Source: Cupriavidus numazuensis
GTDB taxonomy: Bacteria > Pseudomonadota > Gammaproteobacteria > Burkholderiales > Burkholderiaceae
Length of the DNA: 64,000 nucleotides
Assembly (NCBI RefSeq): GCF_905397435.1
Contig: NZ_CAJPVI010000008.1
Span: 115,638 to 179,637, forward strand
Reading direction: 5' to 3'
Below, piece after piece: positions 44,265-53,677 of the stretch (position 1 is its first letter; each line of letters opens with the position of its first letter). The position numbers and the translations under genes were made by a program. The notes below the pieces were generated by a model. It worked only from the letters and a program-made list of their open reading frames with translations, had not been told where the DNA came from and did no database searches.

Positions 44265-47081
44265 GTGTCGGACCACCATGGTCATCTCCCTGCCACATGG
44301 AATTCGGCTGCCGTGTCCCAGAGCCTTGCATCCGCAGTGCCTGCGCCGCCGATCGGCCGCGCCATCGAAGCTGTCCCGAGTACCAAGCTGGTTCCGCCGC
44401 GCGCCGCACGCCGGCTGGTGCCGCGTGATGCGTTGCAGGAACGCCTGCTGGCCGCACGGCGTCAGCGCTGCGTGATCGTTCAGGGGCCTGCAGGCAGTGG
44501 CAAGACGAGTACGTTGGTCGCCTGGCGGCAAGGGTTGCTGACGCTGGATTTCGACGTGGCGTGGCTGACGGTAGCCACCGAGGACAATGAACTGACGCGG
44601 TTCTTCGGCGCGTTGCTGGCGTCCATCGCGATGGTCGATGCCGCGGTGGTCGCCGAAGCCACTGCGTTGGTGGGCCGCGACCGCAGCAAGGCCGTGCTCG
44701 AACACTGCGTCATTACGGTGGTCCACGCCATTGCCACCCGCGCGCGCGAGCTGGTGCTGATGATCGACGATGCGCACTGCCTTGAGGATCCGCGCAGCCA
44801 TCAGGTGCTGCAATGGCTGCTCGATTACGCGCCACCCAACCTGCATCTCGTGTTCGGCACGCGCAGCGTGCCGCCGCTGTCGCTTGCACGGTTGCGCGCC
44901 CAGGGTCAGCTGAGCGAATTCGACCTCAAGGACCTGCGCTTTTCGCAGGACGAGTCCGAGCGCTTCCTGCGGGACCATCTGGGCCGCATCGACGCGGGCG
45001 ATGCGCGCATGCTGCACCAGCTCACCGACGGCTGGGTCGCCGGCTTGCAGCTGTTCGCGGTCGACCTGAAAGCGAAGCGTGGCACCGGCTACCCCTGCAT
45101 CCAGGTGCGCGACGCGGCGGCCTTTGCCACCTACTTCGAGCGCGAGGTACTGGCCAACCTCGCCGCCGACGATCTCGACCTGCTTACGCGCGCCGCTACC
45201 TGCAACCGCTTCTGCGCATCGCTGTGCGCCACGCTGATGCAGCAGCCGCATGCGGTGGCGAGCATGATGTCGCGGCTGGCGCGGCTCGACGGCGACAACC
45301 TGTTCATCAGCCAGGTCAGCGGCGCAAACCAGGAGGCCTGGTACCGGGTTCATCCGCTGCTGCGCGAAGTGCTGCTGGAGCGCTTGCAAGGGCAGCCCGA
45401 GTCCGCACGGCAAGCGCTGCACAAGGCGGCGTGGCGCTGGTTCGAACTACGCGGCCATCTCGACGAAGCGGTGCGCCATGCCGTGCAGGCGGGCGAAGCC
45501 TGCGCGGCCGCCGAGGTAGTGGAAGCCTGCGCGCTGGACATGATGGGGCAGGGCGAACTGGCCCAGCTTGCGGGCCTTATGCGCCAGTTGCCCGAGGCGG
45601 AAGTGCAGGCGCGGTTCCGGCTGCGCATGATCACCGCTTACCTGAGCATGTACGCGCGCGACCTCGACGCGATGCACGCCGCGCTCGCACGGCTCGAAGC
45701 CGAGCAAGACACCATGGCGCCGCACGAGCGTTTCTCCGTCTGGCTGCTGCGCGGCGCTTCCGCCATGCAGGGCGACGACACCGAGATCGTGCGCGCCATC
45801 CGTCCGGAACTGGAGGCCATTCCGCACGATGCGCAGGGCTTTGCTTTTGCCGGCCGGGCGCATTTGCTGGCGTGGATGCATATGTACGACGGCCGCTATG
45901 AGACGGCACGCGCCGTCCTGCGAGACGCGGCGCAGCACAACGTGACCGCCGCGCGGCGGCTGGTCAGCCTTGCCATGGAAGCGTTGAGCCTGACGCTGGA
46001 AGGCCGGATGGTCCGCGCCGAAGCGCTGCTGCGCGAGGTGCAGCAGGCCTGTGCGATGCAGGGCCCGGCGTCGGTGGATGTGGCGGGACTGGCCGAGGGC
46101 CTGCTTGGCGAGACGCTGTATGAAGGCAACGAACTCGAAGCCGTCTGCCAGTTGCTGGAGCCGCGCCTTGACGTGCTGGAGCGCATATCGAGCCCCGACG
46201 GTGCGCTGCGCGCGCTGATAGCGCTCTGTAACGCGCACTGGACGCTCGGCCGCCGTCCCGCGGCGCTGGCCTGCCTCGAGCGCCTGGAACGCTACGCCAC
46301 GCGCAACCGGCAGGAACGCGCGCAGGCCCAGGCGCTGGCACTGCGGTTGCGCCTGCATCACGCGCAGGGCGAGACGACGCAGGCGATGGCCGTGCTCGGG
46401 CAGATCGACGCGCTCGGCGCACGCCACGCCGATGCGCGCCACGGCACCGCCGCCGAGATCCGCCGTGTCTGCGAGCGTGCACGGGTGGAAGCGTGCCTGC
46501 ACTGGCAGGACTTCGACGGCGCCGTGTCGCGCGGCCTGCCGCTGCTCGCGTTGTCGGCGTCAATCGGCCGGTGGGCCGGCGTGGCGTCGCTGCATATGAC
46601 GCTTGCCTCAGCCGAAGCGCGACGTGGTGACCGCAAGGCCGCCCGGCGCCATGCGCTCAAGAGCTTGCGTCTCGGCCATCGGCTAGGGCTGGTGCGCAGC
46701 CTGCTCGATGCGGCGGCGGGCGTCCCGGCACTGCTTGGCGACCTGCTAGGCGACAACGCGCCGGACCCGGTGCTGGCGTTCTACGTCAGGCGCCTGCTGG
46801 ACGCAGGGGTGAGGGAAGACACAACGCCGCAGCCTGCGCAGGCAGAGATGACGGACGACATCCTCAATGCGCGAGAGCGGCAGGTCCTCGACCTCGTCGC
46901 GCAGGCCATGCCAAACAAGAAGATCGCGCGCGTGCTTGGCGTGACGCCGCACACGGTCAAGTGGCACCTGCGCAAGATCTACGGGAAGCTCGGCGTCTCG
47001 GAGCGCGACGAGGCGGTCGCGCGCATGCGCGATCTGGCGCTGTCCGGACGGCACGGCTCGCCAATACGGCTAGTGAACTGA
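44265..47081 (+). CDS. Large ATP-binding LuxR-family regulator (LAL/MalT-like)
   Basis: This regulator of about 938 residues has an AAA-like NTPase domain with Walker A GPAGSGKTST (about residues 74-83) and Walker B LVLMIDDAHC, then a long helical TPR-like middle. It ends in a LuxR helix-turn-helix (LNARERQVLDLVAQAMPNKK, IARVLGVTPHTVKWHLRKIY). MalT-type proteins are ATP- and ligand-dependent activators. The GTG at 44265 is the most upstream plausible start; a GTG at about 44313 is also possible. It is divergent from a Bug/racemase operon and upstream of an LCAD-like dehydrogenase, thiolase and Bug gene on the same strand, so it probably controls both. Confidence 0.88.
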   Translation: MSDHHGHLPATWNSAAVSQSLASAVPAPPIGRAIEAVPSTKLVPPRAARRLVPRDALQERLLAARRQRCVIVQGPAGSGKTSTLVAWRQGLLTLDFDVAWLTVATEDNELTRFFGALLASIAMVDAAVVAEATALVGRDRSKAVLEHCVITVVHAIATRARELVLMIDDAHCLEDPRSHQVLQWLLDYAPPNLHLVFGTRSVPPLSLARLRAQGQLSEFDLKDLRFSQDESERFLRDHLGRIDAGDARMLHQLTDGWVAGLQLFAVDLKAKRGTGYPCIQVRDAAAFATYFEREVLANLAADDLDLLTRAATCNRFCASLCATLMQQPHAVASMMSRLARLDGDNLFISQVSGANQEAWYRVHPLLREVLLERLQGQPESARQALHKAAWRWFELRGHLDEAVRHAVQAGEACAAAEVVEACALDMMGQGELAQLAGLMRQLPEAEVQARFRLRMITAYLSMYARDLDAMHAALARLEAEQDTMAPHERFSVWLLRGASAMQGDDTEIVRAIRPELEAIPHDAQGFAFAGRAHLLAWMHMYDGRYETARAVLRDAAQHNVTAARRLVSLAMEALSLTLEGRMVRAEALLREVQQACAMQGPASVDVAGLAEGLLGETLYEGNELEAVCQLLEPRLDVLERISSPDGALRALIALCNAHWTLGRRPAALACLERLERYATRNRQERAQAQALALRLRLHHAQGETTQAMAVLGQIDALGARHADARHGTAAEIRRVCERARVEACLHWQDFDGAVSRGLPLLALSASIGRWAGVASLHMTLASAEARRGDRKAARRHALKSLRLGHRLGLVRSLLDAAAGVPALLGDLLGDNAPDPVLAFYVRRLLDAGVREDTTPQPAQAEMTDDILNARERQVLDLVAQAMPNKKIARVLGVTPHTVKWHLRKIYGKLGVSERDEAVARMRDLALSGRHGSPIRLVN

Positions 47082-47169
47082 GCGGGGCGGCAGGCCAAGA
47101 TGAGTCATCCGGCATTGCCCGTGCGGGCAAACGCGCCGGAGATTCCAATTCATCGACAAGGAGCCTCCA

Positions 47170-48309
47170 GTGGACGTCATTCGCAACGTCTTTCGTGAAG
47201 ACCATGAAATGCTGCGCCCGACCGCGCGGCGATTCTTCGAGCGCGAGTGCGCGCCGCGCCAGGCCGAGTGGGACCGCGCCGGCCGCACCGACCGCGAGAC
47301 CTGGCTCAAGGCCGGCCGCGAAGGCCTGCTGTGCGTCTCGGTGCCGGCCGAGTACGGCGGCGGCGGCGGGGACTTCGGTCACTCGGCCATCGTGATGGAG
47401 GAAATGCACCGGGCCGGCATTTCCGGCGCGGGGTTCTCGATCCATTCCGACATCATCGCGCCCTACATCGTGCGTCTCGGCACCGAGGCGCAGAAGCGCC
47501 GCTGGCTGCCGTCGGTGTGCGCCGGGGAGACCATCATGGCGGTTGGCATCACCGAGCCCGGTGGCGGCTCCGACGTGAAGGCCTGCCGCACCACTGCCGT
47601 GCGCGACGGCGACGAATACATCATCAACGGCAGCAAGACCTTCATCAGCAACGGCCTGAACTGCGACATGGTGATGGTGGTCTGCAAGACCGACCCGTCG
47701 GCCGGCGCGAAGGGCGTGAGCCTGATCATGGTCGAAGCGGACCGTGCGGGCTTCAGGCGTGGGCGCAAGCTCGAGAAAGTCGGCCAGCCAGGCGCCGACA
47801 CCGCCGAACTGTTCTTCGACAACGTGCGCGTACCGGCGGACAACCTGCTTGGCGAGGAAAACCAGGGCTTCTCCTACCTGATGCAGGAACTGCCGCAGGA
47901 ACGGCTGCTGATCGCGCTGTATTCGGCCACCGCCATCGAGCGCCTGCTGGAGATCACCGTGGACTACGTCAAGGATCGCAAGGCGTTCGGCGGCACGGTC
48001 TGGGATTTCCAGAACACCAAGTTCAAGCTCGCGGACATCAAGGCACAGTCCGTTGCCGTGCGCACAATGGTCGATTATTACATCGGCGAGCACATGAAGC
48101 GCCGGCTGACGGTGCAGGAAGCCGCCATCGCCAAGCTGTTCGCGGCCGAGACCATGTGGAAGTGCATCGACGACATGGTGCAGATGCATGGCGGCTACGG
48201 CTATATGCGCGAGTACCCGATCGGGCGCGCGTTCACCGACTATCGTGTGTCGCGCATTGCGGGTGGCGCCAGCGAGGTCTTGCGCGACCTGATCGCGCGC
48301 AAGCTGTAA
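47170..48309 (+). CDS. Acyl-CoA dehydrogenase, long-chain (LCAD)-like
   Basis: This 379-residue protein has VGITEPGGGSDVKACRTTAV and NGSKTFISNGLNCDMVMVV in the flavin domain. YLMQELPQERLLIALYSAT gives the catalytic Glu244 immediately before Arg, exactly as in vertebrate LCAD and isovaleryl-CoA dehydrogenase, while the MCAD-type site reads AGGASEV. QMHGGYGYMREYPIGRAFTD is typical. GTG 47170 has AAGGAG upstream. It uses FAD and passes electrons to ETF. It is followed by a thiolase and a Bug receptor gene on the same strand. Confidence 0.93.
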   Translation: MDVIRNVFREDHEMLRPTARRFFERECAPRQAEWDRAGRTDRETWLKAGREGLLCVSVPAEYGGGGGDFGHSAIVMEEMHRAGISGAGFSIHSDIIAPYIVRLGTEAQKRRWLPSVCAGETIMAVGITEPGGGSDVKACRTTAVRDGDEYIINGSKTFISNGLNCDMVMVVCKTDPSAGAKGVSLIMVEADRAGFRRGRKLEKVGQPGADTAELFFDNVRVPADNLLGEENQGFSYLMQELPQERLLIALYSATAIERLLEITVDYVKDRKAFGGTVWDFQNTKFKLADIKAQSVAVRTMVDYYIGEHMKRRLTVQEAAIAKLFAAETMWKCIDDMVQMHGGYGYMREYPIGRAFTDYRVSRIAGGASEVLRDLIARKL

Positions 48310-48338
48310 TTCACGACTCCCACGGAACGGAACACATC

Positions 48339-49526
48339 ATGAGCGAGAAAGTCTTTGTCGCAGGCGTCGGCATGACGCCCTTCGTCAAGCCTGGCACGAG
48401 CAAGCCGTACTTCGAGATGGGCGCTGACGCGATTCGTGCAGCGCTGGCCGATGCCGGCATCGGCTATGAACAGATCCAGGAAGCCTATGCAGGCTACGTC
48501 TATGGCGACTCGACGTCTGGCCAGACTACGCTGTATGAAGTCGGCATGACCGGCATTCCTGTGGTCAACGTCAACAACAATTGTTCGACGGGTTCGACCG
48601 CGCTGTACCTGGCGCGCAAGGCGGTGGCGTCCGGCGAGACCGACTGCGCGCTGGCGGTCGGCTTCGAGCAGATGCAGCCGGGCGCGCTGAAGATGCACTG
48701 GGACGACCGCCCGCCGCCGCGCGTGCGCTTCCTGCCGGTGCTGCATTCGCTGACGTCGGACCTGAGCCACCTCGGGCAGTCGTTGCGTACGTTCGGCGGA
48801 GCGGGCCGCGAGCACATGGAGAAATACGGCACGCGCATGGAGACCTTCGCCGCCGTGCGCGCCAAGGCGAGCCGCCACGCGGTCAACAATCCGCTGGCGA
48901 TCTTCCGCCGGCCGCTCACGGTGGAAGAGGTCATGGCCGATACCGTGATCGTGCCCGGCGTGATGACGCGATGGATGGCGTGCCCGCCGACGTGCGGCGC
49001 GGCGGCTGCCGTGGTCGTGTCCGAGAAGTTCGCACGCAAGCATGGATTGCGCACCGACGTGCAGATCAAGGCGCAGGCGCTGACCACCGATCCGCCCGAG
49101 GCTTTCCACCCGCCGTCGATGCTGAGCTGGGTCGGCTCGCACATGACGCGCGCGGCGGTCAACCAGGTCTACGAGAAGGCCGGCGTCGGCCCCGATGACA
49201 TCGATGTGTGCGAACTGCATGACTGCTTCGCGCAGAACGAGGTCATCCTGTACGAATCGCTTGGCTTCTGTCCGGAAGGCGGCGCCGCAAAGTTCGTGCA
49301 GGAGGGGAACAACACCTATGGCGGCAAGGTGGTCATCAACCCGTCGGGTGGTTTGCTGTCCAAGGGGCACCCGCTGGGCGCCACGGGGCTCGCGCAATGC
49401 TACGAGCTGACGCATCAGTTGCGCGGCACCGCCGACAAGCGGCAGGTCGACGGCGCGCGCCTGGCGCTCGCCCACAACCTCGGGCTCGGCGGCGCGTGCG
49501 TGGTGACGCTGTACGGCCGCACCTGA
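48339..49526 (+). CDS. Thiolase-family protein (lipid-transfer/SCP-x thiolase class)
   Basis: This 395-residue protein has the nucleophile Cys in VNNNCSTGSTALYLARKAV and His in GGLLSKGHPLGATGLAQ. The C-terminal Cys motif is replaced by LAHNLGLGGACVVTLYGRT, as in SCP-x-type thiolases. A feature shared with human SCPx is the HDCFAQNEVILYESLGFC segment. It likely cleaves branched 3-oxoacyl-CoAs, for which SCPx is known. ATG 48339 lies 29 bases after the LCAD-like gene. No DUF35 partner gene adjoins it, in contrast to the gene at 25079. Confidence 0.9.
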   Translation: MSEKVFVAGVGMTPFVKPGTSKPYFEMGADAIRAALADAGIGYEQIQEAYAGYVYGDSTSGQTTLYEVGMTGIPVVNVNNNCSTGSTALYLARKAVASGETDCALAVGFEQMQPGALKMHWDDRPPPRVRFLPVLHSLTSDLSHLGQSLRTFGGAGREHMEKYGTRMETFAAVRAKASRHAVNNPLAIFRRPLTVEEVMADTVIVPGVMTRWMACPPTCGAAAAVVVSEKFARKHGLRTDVQIKAQALTTDPPEAFHPPSMLSWVGSHMTRAAVNQVYEKAGVGPDDIDVCELHDCFAQNEVILYESLGFCPEGGAAKFVQEGNNTYGGKVVINPSGGLLSKGHPLGATGLAQCYELTHQLRGTADKRQVDGARLALAHNLGLGGACVVTLYGRT

Positions 49527-49625
49527 TCCCTCGCGTTTCATTCCTTCCGGGCCGCTGCGGCGGTCCGGCGGCTCCCGCTGCTCCAACGATTCCAGAATTC
49601 CAAGATTCCAATACAGGAGACACTC

Positions 49626-50624
49626 ATGACAAAGCGATACCGCATCCGCCTGCTCGCACTTGCGCTGGCCGCAGCGTTGCCCGGCATTCCGTCGCTGGTT
49701 CCCGGCGTCGGCGTCGCCCATGCCGAAACGTGGCCTTCGCGGCCGATCAGGTTCCTCGTGCCGCTCGGTCCCGGCAGTAGCGCCGACACCAGCGCACGGT
49801 TGCTGGCCAAACTCACCGGAGAAGAGCTGGGGCAGTCCATCATCGTGGAGAACAAGCCGGGAGCGGACTCGCTGGTGGCGGTGCAGGCGCTGCTGGCTGC
49901 GCCGGCGGACGGGTACACCATGTTGATGATCTCGCCGAGTTCGATGATCCTGAACCCCCTGACCAACTCGGCCACGAACTATGACCCGCAGCGCGACCTC
50001 CGTCCCGTGGCCGGCATGATGCGCGTCGGGGCGCTGCTGGTCACAGGTGGCGAGTCGCGCTTCCAGACGCTGGCGGATGTGCTCGCCGCGGCGAAGCAGG
50101 CGCCGGGCTCGGTCAGCATGGGCAGCTACAGCGCCTACTATCGGCTCGGAGCATTACGCATGCAGCAGATGGCGGGCGTGACGTTCAACCAGGTGGCCTA
50201 CAAGACCGCCGCGCCGCTGCAGGCAGACCTGATTGGCGGCACGATTGATGTGGCGATGGTCGATGTGGGCGGGGCAACGCCGCTGATCGCCTCAGGCAAG
50301 TTGCGTCCGCTCGCGGTGGCCGGCAAGGATCGGCTCAAGGTGATGCCGGCTGTGCCAACGGTGGCCGAAGGCGGGGTGAAGCAGTATGAGCTGGTGGGCT
50401 GGACCGGCATCGCCGTTGCCGGCAAGACGCCGGAGCCTGTTGCGCAGGCGATCCAGGCGGCTTTGATCAAGGCGATGAAGCGGCCCGAGTATGTGCGGTT
50501 CGTGACGGAGAACGTGGGGGCGGAAGTGTTTGCGGTGTCAGGGAAGGAGCTGCGGGCGCTGGTGGATGCGGATACGGTGCACTATCGGCCGTTTGCGCAG
50601 CAGTTGCAGGCGGCGCAGAGGTAA
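49626..50624 (+). CDS. Bug/TctC-family periplasmic substrate-binding protein
   Basis: This 332-residue protein has a Sec signal (LLALALAAALPGIPSLVPGVGVAHA) and the mature start ETWPSRPIRFLVPLGPGSSAD. IIVENKPGADSLVAVQALLAAPADG and VAYKTAAPLQADLIGGTIDVAM are Bug features. It is the third orphan Bug protein of the window and less similar to the other two than they are to each other. It ends the operon led by the LCAD-like dehydrogenase. The ATG follows AGGAGACACTC. Its stop is followed directly by repeat copy C. Confidence 0.9.
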   Translation: MTKRYRIRLLALALAAALPGIPSLVPGVGVAHAETWPSRPIRFLVPLGPGSSADTSARLLAKLTGEELGQSIIVENKPGADSLVAVQALLAAPADGYTMLMISPSSMILNPLTNSATNYDPQRDLRPVAGMMRVGALLVTGGESRFQTLADVLAAAKQAPGSVSMGSYSAYYRLGALRMQQMAGVTFNQVAYKTAAPLQADLIGGTIDVAMVDVGGATPLIASGKLRPLAVAGKDRLKVMPAVPTVAEGGVKQYELVGWTGIAVAGKTPEPVAQAIQAALIKAMKRPEYVRFVTENVGAEVFAVSGKELRALVDADTVHYRPFAQQLQAAQR

Positions 50625-50668
50625 AAAGGGGAGGTTGATGGGGTGTTGGCTGAGTTGCGGGGGGTATC

Positions 50669-51496
50669 GCTCTTGGCCGGCACCGCCGTTTCTGCTTGCG
50701 TAGCCGGCGGGTTCTGGTTGAGACCGGGTTATCGTGCTTGGCATGCGCCGCTGTTTCGCCGGCGTAGCCGGCGACCTACTCTTTTGTCCGAGCGACAAAA
50801 GAGTAGGCAGAAAAGCGCGTCGTTGCCGCTGGCCATCAATTCCACGGCGGCAGGGGTTCAAACGGCTTTGGACGCCTGCGATGGTGGTCAGCCGTTCGAC
50901 CCTGCTACGCGTAGGTTTTCAGCGCTGTGCCTGACGCCAACCGACTGTTGAACGAGCCCCGACCACGTATAGGTACAGCCTTTCAACAGCGTTCTCGGTG
51001 GGACGCCTTCGGCTGCGCTGCGCGCACGTCGACGTCTGGATGCGATCTCATCAACATCGCTGGCACCCGAGGTCCATTTCCTCTCTTTAATTCGCGCATG
51101 TCGCGTGGGCATCTTCACCGAGGCGTGGTTTGCCTTGGGCCTTCGTGTCCAGACTAGAGCTCGATCACCCGATATCGCTCGCAGCAGGGTCCACAGACGC
51201 TTGCAGGGCTCGTTCAATCAGCGCGGTAATTCTGACCACGGTGGTGCCCCACGCGGCAGGCAGCGTAAATCACTCTGAAGCCCATACCCGTACAACACCT
51301 CTGGCACACTACGATAAAAATTCGCCCCTTTGGGGCAACCTCTTGACGCGCTTTTGCCTACTTTTGCCGCTCGGGCAAAAGTAGGTCGCCGGCTACGCCG
51401 GCGAAACAGCGGCGCCTGCCAAGAGCGATAACCCAGCCCGAACGACAAGCCCCCGCCGGCGACGCCGGCGAAACAGCGGCGCCTGCCAATCACGAC
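50669..51496. repeat. Intergenic palindromic repeat element, copy C (same direction as copy B)
   Basis: Fills the gap between the convergent Bug and acyl-CoA ligase genes. Landmarks: tandem 66-base-type units at the left; long hairpin CCTACTCTTTTGTC/GACAAAAGAGTAGG (50775-50807); first core arm (51005-51025); GCCCCTTTGGGGC (51324-51336); right hairpin CCTACTTTTGCC/GGCAAAAGTAGG (51357-51385). Compared with A and B, the second core arm is precisely missing (about 22 bases, junction near 51162), and the AACCAAAA hairpin has been replaced. The right hairpin carries a paired C:G in place of T:A. Confidence 0.85.
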
Positions 51497-51517
51497 ACCG
51501 CTACCCCAGCACTGGCC

Positions 51518-53212
51518 TTATCCCACGGCCCCCTCCCTCTCCCTCCGATCCTCCTCCTCCTGCACCACCCGCCACAAGATCTTGCCGGTCGCCGTCCTCG
51601 GCAGCGCATCAACAAACTCCACCAGGCGAGGCACCTTGTAAGCCGCCATCCGCTCCCGCGCCCAGGCCGTCAGGTCATCACCGCTAACCGTGCCGCGCGC
51701 CGCGGAACGCAGCACAATGACAGCCTTGACCGTTTCTCCGCGATGCGGATCGCGCGCGGCAATCACGCACGCTTCCTGCACGGCAGGGTGCCCATACAGC
51801 GCCGATTCAATCTCCGCCGGCCATACCTTCAGCCCGGAACTGTTGATCATGCGCTTGAGGCGGTCAGTCACGTAGAAATAGCCGTTCTCGTCGTGATAAC
51901 CAAGATCGCCGCTGCGCAAAAAGCGCTTGCCCTCGATGTCGACGAGCGTCTCCGCAGTTGCCTCGGGCTTGTTCAGGTAGCCCGCGAACAGCGTCGGGCC
52001 ATGCATGACGATCTCTCCCGGCTGGTTGGGGCCGAGTTCTTCGAGCGTGATCGGGTCGATCACGCGCACGTCGCAGTTGATCACCGGCACGCCCGCGCAC
52101 TGCCGCCGCGCGGCTTGAGGAGGATTGCTGAGCGACAGGCCGCAGAACTCGGTCATGCCGTAGCTTTCGAGAAAGACGAGCCCAAGGCGTTCCTGCAGTT
52201 CGCGGGCGAGCGCTTCAGGCATTGCGGCAGCGCCGCCGTACAGGCGTGTGAGCGACGAAAGGTCATGCTCGCCGGCATCAGCGGCGCCCATCACGTCCGA
52301 AAGCATCGTCGGCACGGCGGGCCACGACCGGATGCGCAGACGGTGAATCAGCTCTACGGCAGCCTTGGCATCCCAGCGCGCAAGCATCACCAGCGTGCGG
52401 CCGATGCGGCCCGCCTGCAGCATGACGCGCATGCCGGCCAGGTGGCTCGGCGGCAGGACCAGCAGCTCGTCCTCGTCTTCGCGGTCGCATTGCCAGTGCG
52501 CGCGGTGTGCAAGCGTGTAGCAGAAGTTGCGGTGCGTGAGCATCGCGCCCTTGGGCTTGCCGGTGGTGCCGGACGTATAGCCGATCACCGCGAGATCCCT
52601 GCCGCTGGCCAGCGTCGGGCCGCAGGGCAGGCCGGCGGCCAGCACGGCGGCCAGGTCGTGGCAGCGGGGGTGCGGCATCGGCCGCCGCGGCTCCTGCACG
52701 ATGGCGGGAATCTCGAGCCAGGGCGATGCGTCCGGCGTGCCGGCGAAATCGGATAGCGCACCGACCACGCAGGCGTCGAGCGTGCCGTTGTCGAGCAACG
52801 GGATCGCGCGGTCGGCCATGTCCTGCGTGGCGAGCAGCACGCGGGCGCCCGAGTCGTCCGCGTAGTAGGCGATCTCGTCGGGCGTGCTCATCGGGTTGAT
52901 GGCGACGACCACGGCGTCGCAGCGCATCACCGCGTAGAACGCGGCATAGAACTGCGGGCAGGTCTGCATCAGCAGCAGCACGCGGTCACCGCGCCGCACG
53001 CCAAGCCGCTGCTGCAGATAGCCCGCCAGCGCCACCGCGGCCGCGTGCATCTCGCGGAACGTGGTGGGCTTGCCGTAAAACACCGTGGCGGGCTTGTCCG
53101 GCAGCCGCGCTGCCGAACCTTCGAGATGGGAGAACAGACTGCAATCTGCTACGTCCAGCGTGCGCGGGACCCCGGAGGGCCAGTGCGCGAGGTGTCGGAT
53201 CAGTTCTGGCAT
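51518..53212 (-). CDS. AMP-forming acyl-CoA ligase
   Basis: This 564-residue ANL-superfamily ligase has the P-loop IGYTSGTTGKPKGAML, motif ESYGMTEFCGLS, motif RSGDLGYHDENGYFYVTDR and the C-terminal catalytic Lys in RTATGKILWRV. It activates a carboxylic acid, probably fatty or side-chain acid, through an acyl-AMP to acyl-CoA. It is the last gene of a minus-strand operon with two MaoC-like genes and a damaged SDR gene, 32 bases after the MaoC gene. Its stop faces repeat copy C. Confidence 0.92.
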   Translation of the reverse strand: MPELIRHLAHWPSGVPRTLDVADCSLFSHLEGSAARLPDKPATVFYGKPTTFREMHAAAVALAGYLQQRLGVRRGDRVLLLMQTCPQFYAAFYAVMRCDAVVVAINPMSTPDEIAYYADDSGARVLLATQDMADRAIPLLDNGTLDACVVGALSDFAGTPDASPWLEIPAIVQEPRRPMPHPRCHDLAAVLAAGLPCGPTLASGRDLAVIGYTSGTTGKPKGAMLTHRNFCYTLAHRAHWQCDREDEDELLVLPPSHLAGMRVMLQAGRIGRTLVMLARWDAKAAVELIHRLRIRSWPAVPTMLSDVMGAADAGEHDLSSLTRLYGGAAAMPEALARELQERLGLVFLESYGMTEFCGLSLSNPPQAARRQCAGVPVINCDVRVIDPITLEELGPNQPGEIVMHGPTLFAGYLNKPEATAETLVDIEGKRFLRSGDLGYHDENGYFYVTDRLKRMINSSGLKVWPAEIESALYGHPAVQEACVIAARDPHRGETVKAVIVLRSAARGTVSGDDLTAWARERMAAYKVPRLVEFVDALPRTATGKILWRVVQEEEDRREREGAVG

Positions 53213-53244
53213 GGGCGCGTGGTTGGGTGGCCGGAGGGTGGGGA

Positions 53245-53667
53245 TCAGGCGATGGCGACCACCGCTTCGCCGACGATCTTCTGTTCGCCGTCCTGGTTGG
53301 CGCAGGCGATCTCGACGCGCAGGTGCGTTTCGCCGTTCTGCTCGAAACGCTCACTGACGCGGCCCGTGCAATGCGGCGCGTCGCGCAGGTGCGTGATGCC
53401 CGTGAAGCGCATCTTCAGCGTGCGCAGGCGGCCCGCTCCGGCCCAGTTGGTGACCAGGCGGCCGAGGTAGGCGGCCGACAGCATGCCGTGGGCGAATACG
53501 TCGCCCAGGCCCGCCTCGCGTGCGTAGTCGGAATCGATGTGCAGCGGATGGTGGTCGCCCGAGGCACCCGCATAGATGGCCAGCGTGCGGCGGGTGATGG
53601 CGGGGACCTGCAGGTCGGGGATGGTGTCGCCGGGCTGGAAGTCGCCCAGGGTGGCGTGTCGGGTCAT
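53245..53667 (-). CDS. MaoC-type hydratase, catalytic half
   Basis: This 140-residue single hot-dog domain has YAGASGDHHPLHIDSDYARE, which matches the hydratase-2 motif with its catalytic Asp and His, and FAHGMLSAAYLGRLV after the hot-dog helix. R-specific enoyl-CoA hydration is the expected reaction. ATG 53667 follows AAGGAGACCCC. The preceding gene (10-base gap) encodes a second hot-dog domain with a weaker motif, so a heterodimer like ChsH1-ChsH2 or HadAB is likely. It feeds acyl-CoAs made by the ligase downstream. Confidence 0.9.
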   Translation of the reverse strand: MTRHATLGDFQPGDTIPDLQVPAITRRTLAIYAGASGDHHPLHIDSDYAREAGLGDVFAHGMLSAAYLGRLVTNWAGAGRLRTLKMRFTGITHLRDAPHCTGRVSERFEQNGETHLRVEIACANQDGEQKIVGEAVVAIA

Positions 53668-53677
53668 GGGGTCTCCT

